From Clostridiales bacterium (GTDB taxonomy: Bacteria; Bacillota; Clostridia; Oscillospirales; Oscillospiraceae): 64,000 nt of DNA. A program made the translations under genes and the position numbers. Positions 51,587-59,983 of the stretch are shown piece after piece. Position 1 is the first letter of the stretch. Every line of letters starts with the position of its first letter. The notes under the pieces were generated by a model that was not told where the DNA came from, searched no databases, and saw only the letters and a list, made by a program, of their open reading frames with translations. Location of the stretch: positions 62,001 to 126,000 of the forward strand of contig SFIY01000002.1 in the NCBI GenBank assembly GCA_004555205.1. Direction: 5' to 3'.

Positions 51587-51790
51587 TTATTCATGGGGAA
51601 GCGTTTTAAGCATGTGAATCGTTCTGTAAATTTCACCGCACGCAGGGCACTTCCAGTCGCAATCGCTCTTTTTTGCTTTTTTGTGCAGATGCTCCAGTTC
51701 TGCCCCGCCGCATCGGGGGCATAGGGTTGGCTGCGAAGTCCAAAGCCTTTTTAGCAGCTTAACCTCTTCATCGCGGTTATTCGTATACAT
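51587..51790 (-). CDS. Small zinc-ribbon protein
   Basis: A 67-residue protein with two CxxC knuckles, LCPRCGGAEL near 23-32 and KCPACGEIYR near 47-56, which can bind one zinc ion. No other domain. Base composition is closer to the window average than that of the XRE gene downstream. The role is unknown; zinc-ribbon proteins of this size often bind nucleic acid or other proteins. The gap 51423-51586 is AT-rich and shows nothing else. Confidence 0.62.
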   Translation of the reverse strand: MYTNNRDEEVKLLKRLWTSQPTLCPRCGGAELEHLHKKAKKSDCDWKCPACGEIYRTIHMLKTLPHE

Positions 51791-51832
51791 ATCCTTCCCT
51801 CATTTAATCTCGATTTGCCGCATAAAAAACAG

Positions 51833-51873
51833 ACCGGCTGAAAGGTGATGCGTCTCTCTTTCAGCCGGTTTTT
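51833..51873 (-). terminator. Terminator of the pseudouridine synthase gene
   Basis: ACCGGCTGAAAG / CTTTCAGCCGGT, 12-bp stem with a 13-nt loop. It is followed by T-rich sequence on both strands, so it could also act from the other side. Confidence 0.8.
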
Positions 51874-51921
51874 CGCGCAAAACCTTCCTTATGCACCCGC
51901 CCCTTGCAGGGCCGTCTTTTG

Positions 51922-52590
51922 TTACCGCCCGATTTCCCCGAACAAATGCCACGGATAGCCCTCCGGCGGCAGGGCGGATACATCCACCGTCTTGCCCGTG
52001 ACCGGATGGCGCAGGGCCAGGCGGTACGACCACAGCGCCGCCGTGCACCGCTCGTCCCGGCTACCGTAGCGAATGTCGCCCAAAAGCGGCAGACCCCGGG
52101 AGGCGAACTGCACCCGGATCTGGTGGGTGCGTCCGGTGTGCAGTTGAATACGCACCAGGCTCAGCGCTTCGGTGCGTGCGATCTCGCGGTAGGACAGCCG
52201 CGCCTCCCGCACGCCTTTGCGCATCCGCTTGACCACATAGCTCTTGTTGTGGGCCGCGTCGCGGAACAAAAGGTCCGTCAGCGTGTCCTCCGCCTTTTCC
52301 GGATGGCCCCGCAGCACCGCCAGATACTCCTTGGTGATCTCATGCCGGGCAATGGCGGCGGTAAGCTGTCCGGTGACCTGACGGCGGCGGGAAAACACCA
52401 TCACGCCGCCCACGATCTTGTCCAGACGGTGCACGGTGGCAATATAGTCGTTCTTTCCCTGTGCCCGGTAATGCTCGCGCAGCAGCGCCGGCATACACCG
52501 GCCCTTTTCGCTGTCCTCGGACAGCACGCCCGGCGGCTTGAGGCAGATGACCAGATGGGCATCCTCGTACAGAATGGTCAAATCAGACAT
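51922..52590 (-). CDS. RluA-family pseudouridine synthase
   Basis: A 222-residue enzyme that isomerises uridine to pseudouridine in rRNA or tRNA. Catalytic motif TVHRLDKIVGGVMVFSR has Asp57; the usual next residues ETSG are changed to IVGG. Later motif LVRIQLHTGRTHQIRVQFA near 147-165 is typical. There is no N-terminal S4 domain, as in short RluA/TruC-like members. RNA target not predictable from sequence alone. Confidence 0.92.
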   Translation of the reverse strand: MSDLTILYEDAHLVICLKPPGVLSEDSEKGRCMPALLREHYRAQGKNDYIATVHRLDKIVGGVMVFSRRRQVTGQLTAAIARHEITKEYLAVLRGHPEKAEDTLTDLLFRDAAHNKSYVVKRMRKGVREARLSYREIARTEALSLVRIQLHTGRTHQIRVQFASRGLPLLGDIRYGSRDERCTAALWSYRLALRHPVTGKTVDVSALPPEGYPWHLFGEIGR

Positions 52591-52653
52591 AACGCGTTCT
52601 CCTAAAAGGATTTCCGGCGCCCTCCGGCGCCGGAAATGTATGTTAGCAGCAAA

Positions 52654-54069
52654 TCAGCGGCGGCCGCGGCCCCGATAGGAACGGTGGCGGTAGCGCTTGC
52701 CGCTCTTTCCGTAGCGGCGTTTCCGACCGCGCAGGCGCCACCACACGAAGACGGCAGCGGCGGCCAGCGCCAGCACCGCCAGCAGGATCTGCACCACCGT
52801 CAGGCGGAAGAAATCAAAGATGGCATCCTTGACCACCATAAAGCGGTTGGCATTCACATCCGACAGCGCCAGCAGCGGCACCGTCACATAATCCACACCG
52901 TTGTAGCTGACGGTGATCTGTCCCAGCTCGTCACCTGCGGCCACAGGGGCATCCACCACCTCGTCATTCAGCTTCACCGTGCGCGTCAGCTCGGAAAGCT
53001 CCACGCCGTTGGGCAGCAGCGCCTGAGCGTCACACTTGGGATGCACGATGACGCAGTTGGTCTCCTTGGAAAGGTCCACCGGCACTTCCTGAATCAGTTC
53101 GTCCTCGGTCAAAACGGTCTGCATGGAGAAGTTGTCAAAGCTCCAGTCGAACAGGCGAATGGTCTCCGAGAAGCTGAGGATTCTGGTCTCGTCGGCCGTT
53201 TCCTGCACACCGGCGCCCATCACCACGCTGATTACGCGGCGATCGCCGCACACCGCCGTGGACACCAGACAGTGCCCCGCCTCGTCGGTGGTACCTGTCT
53301 TGACGCCCTCCGCGTAGGCGTTGATGTCCTCCCGGTCATAGAAATAGCCGGTATTGCGCCATGTGGAAATCAGGTAATTGGTGGAGTGCAGCTCGCGCGG
53401 CTCGGACTTATTGGTGGCAGGCACATCGTAGGCCTTGGTATTGCAGATGGGCATAAACTGCTCATACTGCATGGCCGCGCAGGTAATGAGATACATATCC
53501 CACGCGGTGGTGTAGTGGTTGGGATTATGTAAACCCGACGGGTTGACGAAATGCGTATTCTCGCAGCCCAGCTCGTCGGCTTTCTGATTCATCATTTCCA
53601 CGAAGGCATTGACGGAGCCGGCCACGGCTTCGGCCAGAATGTTGGCCGCCTCGTTGGCGGATACCACCATCAGGCAGTACAGCAGGTCCTGCACGCTGAT
53701 CTCCTCGCCGGCCACGATACCGGCGGTACTGCCGTCCTCGTCAAGGCCGGACATGGCGGTGGAGGACACCGTTATTTTCTGCTCCATGGTCAGTTGCCCC
53801 TTGCTCACCGCTTCCAGCGTCAAAAGGGCGGTCATGATCTTGGTCAGGCTGGCAGGATACATCTTGTCGTGTGCGTTCTGATCCAGCAGGACCAGACCGC
53901 AGCTTTCATCCACCAGCAGCGCCGCCTTGGCCTTGACGGTGATCTCCGGCGCACCGGCAGAGGCGACTTTCGTCGGATCGGCGGGCGCGGCAAAGGCCGT
54001 CACGCTCAAACACGCGGTGCAAAGCATCAGGCACGCTAAAAAAACAGATAAAACACGGCGAATTTTCAT
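52654..54069 (-). CDS. D-alanyl-D-alanine carboxypeptidase (PBP5/DacA-like)
   Basis: A 471-residue S11 peptidase that trims peptidoglycan pentapeptides. Signal peptide (about 1-28, ending AFA), catalytic domain with SxxK at 74-77 (PASLTKIM), SAN near 138 and KTG near 242 (KTGTTDEAG), a C-terminal beta domain and a single membrane helix near 415-440. The tail RGRKRRYGKSGKRYRHR is strongly basic. Start at 54069 with GGAG upstream. In a spore-former it may be vegetative or sporulation-specific; the sequence does not decide. Confidence 0.93.
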   Translation of the reverse strand: MKIRRVLSVFLACLMLCTACLSVTAFAAPADPTKVASAGAPEITVKAKAALLVDESCGLVLLDQNAHDKMYPASLTKIMTALLTLEAVSKGQLTMEQKITVSSTAMSGLDEDGSTAGIVAGEEISVQDLLYCLMVVSANEAANILAEAVAGSVNAFVEMMNQKADELGCENTHFVNPSGLHNPNHYTTAWDMYLITCAAMQYEQFMPICNTKAYDVPATNKSEPRELHSTNYLISTWRNTGYFYDREDINAYAEGVKTGTTDEAGHCLVSTAVCGDRRVISVVMGAGVQETADETRILSFSETIRLFDWSFDNFSMQTVLTEDELIQEVPVDLSKETNCVIVHPKCDAQALLPNGVELSELTRTVKLNDEVVDAPVAAGDELGQITVSYNGVDYVTVPLLALSDVNANRFMVVKDAIFDFFRLTVVQILLAVLALAAAAVFVWWRLRGRKRRYGKSGKRYRHRSYRGRGRR

Positions 54070-54112
54070 AGTACTTTTTCTCCACATATGCTATAATGAT
54101 GTCCGAGGGGCT

Positions 54113-54157
54113 GCACCGCAGGGCGGTTTGTTCGCGGTGCACAGCACCGCAGGGCGG
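54113..54157. repeat. Repeated GC-rich motif with hairpin, upstream of the two-component system
   Basis: Two direct copies of GCACCGCAGGGCGG flank an inverted GCGGTGC, so TGCACCGC pairs with GCGGTGCA. It lies in the 284-bp gap between dacA and the response regulator gene. The rest of the gap shows no clear promoter or gene. Confidence 0.5.
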
Positions 54158-54353
54158 GGAAAAACCGGCTCTTTTCTGCCCGTTTTTCTCAAGTTAAGCC
54201 ATTGCTGCAATGTGTATTTTCCTCAACCGCCTCCCAGCGGCGGCGTCGGTCCATAAATCACACCTCCATTATAAGCAAAAACCGTCAGGTAGTCAACAGT
54301 GGGCCAAGCAGGAAAACGGAGAAATCCCCGTATATCGATAAAGGAGGGATCGT

Positions 54354-55055
54354 ATGAAAATATTGGTAGTGGACGATGAACAGGTGCTGGTCAAGGGCAT
54401 GACCTTCAACCTGCAAAACGAGGGCTATGAGGTGGACAGCGCCTATGACGGCGACGCCGCGGTGGAGCTGGCGCGCAAAGGCGGCTACGACCTGATTATT
54501 CTCGACTGGATGATGCCGGGTCTGTCGGGCAGCGAGGCCTGCATGAAGATCCGCGAGTTTTCGCAGGTGCCCATCATCATGCTCACCGCCCGCAGCGAGG
54601 ATGCGGACAAGCTGATGGGATTCGCCTGCGGCGCGGACGACTATGTGACCAAACCGTTCAATATATTGGAACTAAAAGCGCGTATACGCGCTCTTTTGCG
54701 CCGCAGCGGCGCACAGGCCCAGCGCGAGCAGCGCCGCAGCCTGCTGACCGTGGGGGAGGTATCCCTTGACACGAAGCAGCGCGTGGCCATCCGGGACGGC
54801 CGGACCATTGAGCTGACCGCCAAGGAGTACGACCTGCTGGAGCTTTTGATGCAGCATCCGCGCCGAGTGTTCAGCCGCGAGCAGCTCATGGACCAGGTGT
54901 GGGGCTATACCTATGCCGGCGACTACCGCACGGTGGATGTGCATATCCGCCGTCTGCGCGAGAAGCTGGAGCCTGCACCGGCCACACCGGTGTATATTAT
55001 CACAAAGTGGGGAGTGGGTTACTATTTCAAAGGGGAAAGTCAGCCTGCAATTTAA
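54354..55055 (+). CDS. OmpR/PhoB-family response regulator
   Basis: A 233-residue regulator. The receiver domain (1-120) has acidic residues in VVDDEQ, the phospho-acceptor Asp51 in LIILDWMMPG, and the lysine of KPFN near 101. The winged-helix DNA-binding domain (about 130-230) ends VWGYTYAGDYRTVDVHIRRLREKLE and VYIITKWGVGYYF. Ribosome site AAAGGAGGG. The kinase gene overlaps its 3' end. Confidence 0.95.
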   Translation: MKILVVDDEQVLVKGMTFNLQNEGYEVDSAYDGDAAVELARKGGYDLIILDWMMPGLSGSEACMKIREFSQVPIIMLTARSEDADKLMGFACGADDYVTKPFNILELKARIRALLRRSGAQAQREQRRSLLTVGEVSLDTKQRVAIRDGRTIELTAKEYDLLELLMQHPRRVFSREQLMDQVWGYTYAGDYRTVDVHIRRLREKLEPAPATPVYIITKWGVGYYFKGESQPAI

Positions 55056-56442
55056 GTTCGGCTTCAGCTATGTGGCCGTTATCATCGCCGTGCTGGTGCT
55101 GTTAAACTCCTATCCGCTGCTGGTGTCGCAGGATCTGGTGTTCCGCTCCAAGGAAACCTCCATGTCCGGCAGCGTGAAGATGATTGAATCGGCGCTGGCG
55201 GGACTGGAGAAGCTGACGGAGGACAATGTCCGTCAGGCCCTCAGCGGCGTGGAGGAAAACGGCGTGAGCCGTATTCTGGTGACGGATACGGCCGGCCGCG
55301 TGCTCTACGATACCCGCGAAACGGAGAGCGCCAGGGGCCGGTATGTGGTGTTCACCGAGGTGGCGCAGGCTTTGCAGGGCAACGATGCGTTTTACTGCGG
55401 CTATGACAGTCAGGCGTTTTTAAGCCGTGCCGCCTCGCCGGTGGTTTTCCGCAACCAGATCATCGGCGCGGTATGCGCCTATGAGTACGATACGCAGCAG
55501 GCGGAGCTGCTGCGCAGCTTCCAGACGAATCTGATGCGCATTTCCGCCGTGATTGCGCTGCTGGTGGTGGGCTTGAGTGTGCTGCTGTCCCATGCGTTCA
55601 CTGCGCGCATCACCAATCTCCTGCAGGCCATCCGCAAGGTGCGCGAGGGCGCCTATTCCCACCGTGCCGAGGTCCGCGGCGGCGACGAGATTGCCCAGAT
55701 CGCGGGTGAGTTCAACAGCCTGACCGACCGGCTGCAGACCACGGAGGACGCCCGCCGCCGCTTCGTGTCGGACGCCTCCCACGAGCTGAAAACGCCGCTG
55801 GCCGGTATTCGTCTGCTCACCGATTCCATTTTGCAGACGGAGGACATCGACCCGCGCATGACGCGGGAATTTGTGGGCGACATCGGCCAGGAGGCCGACC
55901 GGCTCAGCCGCATTACGGAGGACCTGCTGCGCCTGACGCGCCTTGACAGCGGCGCCGTGGAGGAGGCCGTCGCCGTGCAGGTCGCACCGGTTTTGGAGCG
56001 TGTGCGCCGTATGCTGGGCATGGTGGCCAGGGACAAGGGCGTGTCGCTGTCCTTTGAGGCAAGCGAGGACGCCGTGGTGCTGGCCACCGAGGACGATGTG
56101 CACCAAATTCTGTATAATCTGATTGAAAACGGCATCAAATATTCCGCTGCCTCCGGCTTTGTCCATACCAATGTCTCCGTGGACAACGACTGGGTCATCC
56201 TGCAGGTGGAGGACAACGGCGTGGGGATTGCCGACAAGGATTTGCCCCATGTTTTCGAGCGCTTCTACCGGGTGGACAAGAACCGCTCCCGTGCCGTAGG
56301 CGGCACCGGTCTGGGCCTGTCCATTGTCCGTGACACGGTGCTGCGCCGGGGCGGTACCATTGAAGTCGGACACCGCCAGTCGGGTGTGGGCACGGTATTC
56401 ACCGTGCGCCTGCCCCGGGCACAGGGAGGTGAGACGGCATGA
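55024..56442 (+). CDS. Sensor histidine kinase (HAMP-HisKA-HATPase)
   Basis: About 472 residues: membrane helix near 10-30, extracellular sensor domain (about 35-165), second helix near 170-190, HAMP, HisKA with DASHELKTPLAG, HATPase with NLIENGIKYS, DNGVGI and GTGLGLSIV. Start uncertain: no ATG, GTG or TTG lies in this frame between the end of the regulator gene and the first helix. I use an ATT at 55024 (SKGKVSLQFKFGF follows, GGAG nine bases upstream); a CTG at 55045 is the alternative, and an ATG at 54913 would add a translated overlap of 37 codons. The stop overlaps the lipoprotein start. Confidence 0.9.
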   Translation: MSKGKVSLQFKFGFSYVAVIIAVLVLLNSYPLLVSQDLVFRSKETSMSGSVKMIESALAGLEKLTEDNVRQALSGVEENGVSRILVTDTAGRVLYDTRETESARGRYVVFTEVAQALQGNDAFYCGYDSQAFLSRAASPVVFRNQIIGAVCAYEYDTQQAELLRSFQTNLMRISAVIALLVVGLSVLLSHAFTARITNLLQAIRKVREGAYSHRAEVRGGDEIAQIAGEFNSLTDRLQTTEDARRRFVSDASHELKTPLAGIRLLTDSILQTEDIDPRMTREFVGDIGQEADRLSRITEDLLRLTRLDSGAVEEAVAVQVAPVLERVRRMLGMVARDKGVSLSFEASEDAVVLATEDDVHQILYNLIENGIKYSAASGFVHTNVSVDNDWVILQVEDNGVGIADKDLPHVFERFYRVDKNRSRAVGGTGLGLSIVRDTVLRRGGTIEVGHRQSGVGTVFTVRLPRAQGGETA

Positions 56443-57347
56443 AACGCTTGCTCTCTTTGCTCCTTGCCCTGCTGCTGTTTGCCCTGACAGGCTGCGCAGG
56501 CAGCGGCGCATGGGATGATAGGACCTATCTGAAGCTCTACTATCCCGCCCCGCTTGACAGCGCCCAGGGCGGCGACGCCATTGCCCATGTCAACATTGCA
56601 TGGGACGATATGTCTCAGGAGGATACGCAGACCCAGGCCGAACGGGTGCTGATGCTGCTGATGGGCGAGTGTGAGGAGGACGGCTTCACCGTCCCCGTAC
56701 CGCGGGGCACGCTGCTGCGCCATTGCCGTGTGGAAAACGGCGTGGCTCATGTGGATTTTTCCGAGGCCTACGGCACGCTCTCAGGCATGAAGCTGACCGT
56801 CGCCGACTACTGCGTGGCGCTGTCACTGACCCAGATCACCGGCGTGGAGCAGGTAGCCATCACCGTGGACGGGCAGGAGCTGGCCTACCGCGACAGCCAG
56901 CGCTTCAGGGCCAGGGATGTGCTGTTCACCGACACGGACGAGCCGGTCCGCACGCTGACCACATGGCTCTATTTCCCCAACGGTCAGGGGCATTTGATCG
57001 CCGAGCGGCGCGAGCTGACGCTCCACGAAGGGCAGGTGCGCTGCGGCGTGGTCATGGACGCGCTGATGGAAGGCCCCGCAGGCGAAACGCTGCTGCCGCT
57101 GCTGCCGGAGGGCTTTGCTGTACTGACGGTGCGTTTGGACGAGGGCACCTGCTATCTGAACCTGCCCTCCTCGGACACAGAGCTTCTGCCCGACGGGGAA
57201 GCTGCCCAACAGCTTTTGATGCAGGGCATTGTCAATTCCCTGTGCGCCGTCAGCGGCGTGCGTCAGGTGCAGATTCTGCAGGACGGCATGATGCTTGCCC
57301 GTTTCGGACAAATCGACGTCAGTCAGCCGCTGCAGCCCAGTCAATAG
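56439..57347 (+). CDS. GerMN-domain lipoprotein
   Basis: A 302-residue lipoprotein: signal and lipobox LFALTGC (Cys near 19), then two GerMN-type domains (about 45-155 and 170-290; HVDFSEAYG and CYLNLPSSDTEL are matching strands). GerM is a sporulation and germination protein; similar LpqB-like lipoproteins act beside two-component kinases. The ATGA overlap with the kinase gene suggests it belongs to the signalling unit, perhaps as an extracytoplasmic partner of the sensor domain. Confidence 0.88.
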   Translation: MKRLLSLLLALLLFALTGCAGSGAWDDRTYLKLYYPAPLDSAQGGDAIAHVNIAWDDMSQEDTQTQAERVLMLLMGECEEDGFTVPVPRGTLLRHCRVENGVAHVDFSEAYGTLSGMKLTVADYCVALSLTQITGVEQVAITVDGQELAYRDSQRFRARDVLFTDTDEPVRTLTTWLYFPNGQGHLIAERRELTLHEGQVRCGVVMDALMEGPAGETLLPLLPEGFAVLTVRLDEGTCYLNLPSSDTELLPDGEAAQQLLMQGIVNSLCAVSGVRQVQILQDGMMLARFGQIDVSQPLQPSQ

Positions 57348-57360
57348 GGCAAAACAGCAT

Positions 57361-57391
57361 AAAAAAGGAGGCACGGTGTGCCTCCTTTTTT
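57361..57391 (+). terminator. Terminator after the two-component/GerMN operon
   Basis: AAAAAGGAGGCAC / TGCCTCCTTTTT-type stem with a short loop and T run. It lies between convergent genes and could also serve 57395-57640. Confidence 0.9.
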
Positions 57392-57394
57392 ATA

Positions 57395-57640
57395 TTATGT
57401 ATCATTCTCCCGCAGCACGGCGAATTTCAGTGCGTACAGGTCGGCGCTGAGGTAGCTGTCCTCATCGCAGAGCACCAGATAGTCGTTGCCCACCGCGTAC
57501 AGTACGCCCTCACGGTGTACCAGCCGTCCCGTACCAACCAGGAAATCGGCGGCGACCCACTTGCCGATATTCTGGGACAGCATACTGCGCCAACTGGCGG
57601 TCAAACCCGGCGCCAGCGTCATTTTTTCATCCATCATCAT
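57395..57640 (-). CDS. Small hypothetical protein (GerQ/small-barrel-like)
   Basis: An 81-residue protein with three in-frame ATGs at the start (57640, 57637, 57634), all close to AAAGGA. The pattern GTGRLVHREGVLYAVGNDYLVLCDEDS followed by a strand-rich end resembles a small beta-barrel such as that of coat protein GerQ, but similarity is weak. No membrane segment. It could be a spore-coat or germination protein; function unproven. Confidence 0.6.
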   Translation of the reverse strand: MMMDEKMTLAPGLTASWRSMLSQNIGKWVAADFLVGTGRLVHREGVLYAVGNDYLVLCDEDSYLSADLYALKFAVLRENDT

Positions 57641-57684
57641 CCATCCTTTCTACCCCCATCATATGTGAAGGGGCAGAAAAGGTG

Positions 57685-58239
57685 TCAAAAGGCAAAGACC
57701 ACGCCCACCACGGCGCTGGCCAGCAGGAAAATGATGGGGTGCCACTTTTTCGTCACCTTCACCCACCGGGTCAGCACCAGGATCACCGCCGCCAGAGCCA
57801 GCGCCTTCCAGTTGACGATGGCAAGGCCCTTTGCCGCCGTGTCCACCAGCGTCAGCGCCGCCACGCCAAGCCCTGCCGCCGCCACCATGGCGGTGGACGC
57901 CGGACGCAGGCCGTAGAACGCGGCGTTGACGAAACGGTTATCACGAAAGGCCTGCAAAAAGGCGGCGATGATGAGAATAACGATGATTGACGGGGCGATC
58001 AGGCCCAGTGTGGCCACCAACGCGCCGGGCACGCCTGCCACGGTGAAGCCCACATAGGTGGCCATGTTGACGCCGATCGGGCCGGGTGTGGATTCGGACA
58101 CCGCCACCATGTCCGCCAATTGGGCGGTGGTGAACCAGCCGGTGCGCACCGCCATATCCTGCAAAAACGGCAGGGTCGCCAGGCCGCCGCCTACGGCGAA
58201 CAGGCCCGTTTTGAAAAATTCGATAAAAAGCTGTATCAT
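57685..58239 (-). CDS. Chromate transporter family protein, half-size (second subunit)
   Basis: A 184-residue membrane protein with about six helices, one half of the chromate-transporter (CHR) fold: FKTGLFAVGGGLATLPFLQD near 9-28 and SESTPGPIGVNMATYVGF near 48-65. The start at 58239 overlaps the stop of the paired gene (ATGA). Half-size CHR proteins work as heterodimers. The anion transported in gut Clostridia is not known; chromate resistance is only the family name. Confidence 0.9.
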   Translation of the reverse strand: MIQLFIEFFKTGLFAVGGGLATLPFLQDMAVRTGWFTTAQLADMVAVSESTPGPIGVNMATYVGFTVAGVPGALVATLGLIAPSIIVILIIAAFLQAFRDNRFVNAAFYGLRPASTAMVAAAGLGVAALTLVDTAAKGLAIVNWKALALAAVILVLTRWVKVTKKWHPIIFLLASAVVGVVFAF

Positions 58240-58787
58240 GCCTTTTTCCCTCCCACTGTCTGTACGGCGATGCCCACTGCCGCCGCCGCCAGCACGCAGT
58301 ACACCGGCGATAGCTCGGTAAACAGGCTCACGCCCAACACGGCCAGAAAGATGACCCAGCCCCATGCGTCCTTCACGGCGCTCTGCCACAGCTTCACCAC
58401 CGCGTTGAAAATCAGCACGCACACGCACACGCGGATACCGGCAAAGGCGTGCTGTACCCAGGCAAGGTGGGCAAAATTGGCGATCAGACCCGCCAGGATG
58501 CTGATGATCACCAGCGAGGGAAACACCATGCCCAGCGTGGCGGCAATGCCGCCCAAAATGCCCTTTTGCTTGCGTCCGATAAAGGTGGCGGTATTGACGG
58601 CGATGACGCCGGGGGTGCACTGCCCGATGGCGAAATAGTCCGTCAGCTCCTCGTCGGTGGCCCAGCCCTTGTTTTCCACGATCTCACGCTGCAGGATGGG
58701 CAGCATGGCATAGCCGCCGCCGAAGGTCATCACGCCCACCTTGGCGAAGGTCAAAAATAATGTCAGCAGTTCTTTCACGGTATCCAC
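58236..58787 (-). CDS. Chromate transporter family protein, half-size (first subunit)
   Basis: A 183-residue membrane protein paired with the next gene. Family motifs: FAKVGVMTFGGGYAMLPILQREIV near 14-37 and GQCTPGVIAVNTATFIG near 55-71. The two halves share the FGGG and TPG blocks and insert in the membrane with opposite topology in characterised homologues. Together the two genes make a complete transporter operon. Confidence 0.9.
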   Translation of the reverse strand: MDTVKELLTLFLTFAKVGVMTFGGGYAMLPILQREIVENKGWATDEELTDYFAIGQCTPGVIAVNTATFIGRKQKGILGGIAATLGMVFPSLVIISILAGLIANFAHLAWVQHAFAGIRVCVCVLIFNAVVKLWQSAVKDAWGWVIFLAVLGVSLFTELSPVYCVLAAAAVGIAVQTVGGKKA

Positions 58788-58856
58788 CTCTTACTATGGA
58801 ATCATTTCAATATAAAAATATCTGTTATTTCTTCGGGGTACATGTTTTCTTCTCGC

Positions 58857-59843
58857 TCACACATATCCGTACAGTCCGCGCACGGACACCTCACCGCTGC
58901 GCACGGTCTCCAAGCGGCCGTCCTCGCAGCGCACCACAAGGCCGAACCGGTCGTCCACATCGACGGCTGTGGCTACATGGCGCTCGTCACCGCGCAGTAG
59001 CTGCACCGTGCGCCCGACGGTCACGCAGCGCTGCCGGTAGGCCTCCCGATACCGCTCCGGCTGCCACAAAATCTCCCGCCGCAGAAGGTCCAGCTCCTCC
59101 ATCAGCGCCGCCGCCAGCCGGGGCCGCGACACAAAAGAGCCCAGCACCGCATCCAGCGACGAGGCCATGGAGGCCACCTCCTCCGTAAAGTCCGCCGGTG
59201 TATGATGCACATTCACGCCGATGCCCAGCACCACATAGTCGATCTGTCCGCTCTCGCCCTCCAGCGCCATTTCCGTCAGGATGCCCGCGATCTTCCTGCC
59301 CCGCAGCAGCAGGTCGTTGGGCCATTTGATGGCGGCCTGCTCCCCCGTGACGCGCTCAACGGCACGGCTGACCGCCACCGCCGCCAGCGCCGTCAGCGGC
59401 AATAGCTTTGCCGGTTCACAGGAGGGCCGCCACAAAACCGACAGATACAGTCCCAAGCCCCGGGGCGACTGGAACGAGCGGCCCTTGCGTCCGCGTCCGG
59501 CCGTCTGCTCCTCGGCCAGCACCACCGTGCCGTCCGCCGCGCCGTCCATGGCAAGGCGCTTGCACTGGGTATTGGTGGAGTCTACGGCATCGTATACATA
59601 TATATTGTCCCGTTCCTGCCCCAAAAACGCACCGACCTCGCGCCTGCCCAGGCGGTCACTCAACCGGCGCAGGCGGTAGCCGCAGCCGGAGCGGGCCTCG
59701 ATGTCATAGCCCTGCCTGCGCAGCGACTCCACCGCTTTCCACACCGCCGCACGGGTAATGCCCAACTGCGCGCTGAGCTGCTGGCCCGAGACAAATTGGT
59801 TCGGCGCCGCCGACAACACCTGATATACACGCTCCTGACTCAA
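58857..59843 (-). CDS. birA: Bifunctional biotin-protein ligase/biotin operon repressor BirA
   Basis: A 328-residue protein with an N-terminal winged helix (about 10-65, SAQLGITRAAVWKAVESLRRQG) and a catalytic domain with AGRGRKGRSFQSPRG near 117-131 (biotinyl-AMP loop) and KWPNDLLLRGRKIAG near 174-188, then a small C-terminal domain. It attaches biotin to carboxylase subunits, and the winged helix lets it act as a repressor when loaded with biotinyl-AMP. It starts with TTG behind AGAGGAACC. It is divergent from bioY, whose promoter holds a BirA-type operator. Confidence 0.95.
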   Translation of the reverse strand: MSQERVYQVLSAAPNQFVSGQQLSAQLGITRAAVWKAVESLRRQGYDIEARSGCGYRLRRLSDRLGRREVGAFLGQERDNIYVYDAVDSTNTQCKRLAMDGAADGTVVLAEEQTAGRGRKGRSFQSPRGLGLYLSVLWRPSCEPAKLLPLTALAAVAVSRAVERVTGEQAAIKWPNDLLLRGRKIAGILTEMALEGESGQIDYVVLGIGVNVHHTPADFTEEVASMASSLDAVLGSFVSRPRLAAALMEELDLLRREILWQPERYREAYRQRCVTVGRTVQLLRGDERHVATAVDVDDRFGLVVRCEDGRLETVRSGEVSVRGLYGYV

Positions 59844-59875
59844 GGTTCCTCTCTCCCCCTCTCTATATTGTCCCT

Positions 59876-59904
59876 ACTTTACCACCCCTTACGCCGTTTG
59901 TAAA
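59876..59904 (-). promoter_or_regulatory. Promoter of birA
   Basis: On the minus strand TTTACA (59904-59899), 17 bp, TAAAGT (59881-59876), about 35 nt upstream of the TTG start codon. Confidence 0.6.
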
Positions 59905-59923
59905 CTTATTTTTCCAAAAGTGG

Positions 59924-59952
59924 TTGACAAATCCGCTTTTATGCGGTATGGT
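59924..59952 (+). promoter_or_regulatory. Promoter of bioY
   Basis: TTGACA (59924-59929), 17 bp, TATGGT (59947-59952). The -10 overlaps the left arm of the BirA operator, so bound BirA would exclude RNA polymerase. Confidence 0.85.
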
Positions 59953-59981
59953 AAACCCAATCTTTTCTTTGGGGTTTACCA
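59949..59981. promoter_or_regulatory. BirA operator of bioY
   Basis: TGGTAAACC and GGTTTACCA, exact inverted 9-mers separated by 15 bp, match the known BirA operator layout (GTAAACC-N14/16-GGTTTAC). It covers the -10 region and start site of bioY and ends 2 bp before the ATG. Confidence 0.88.
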
Positions 59982-59983
59982 CT

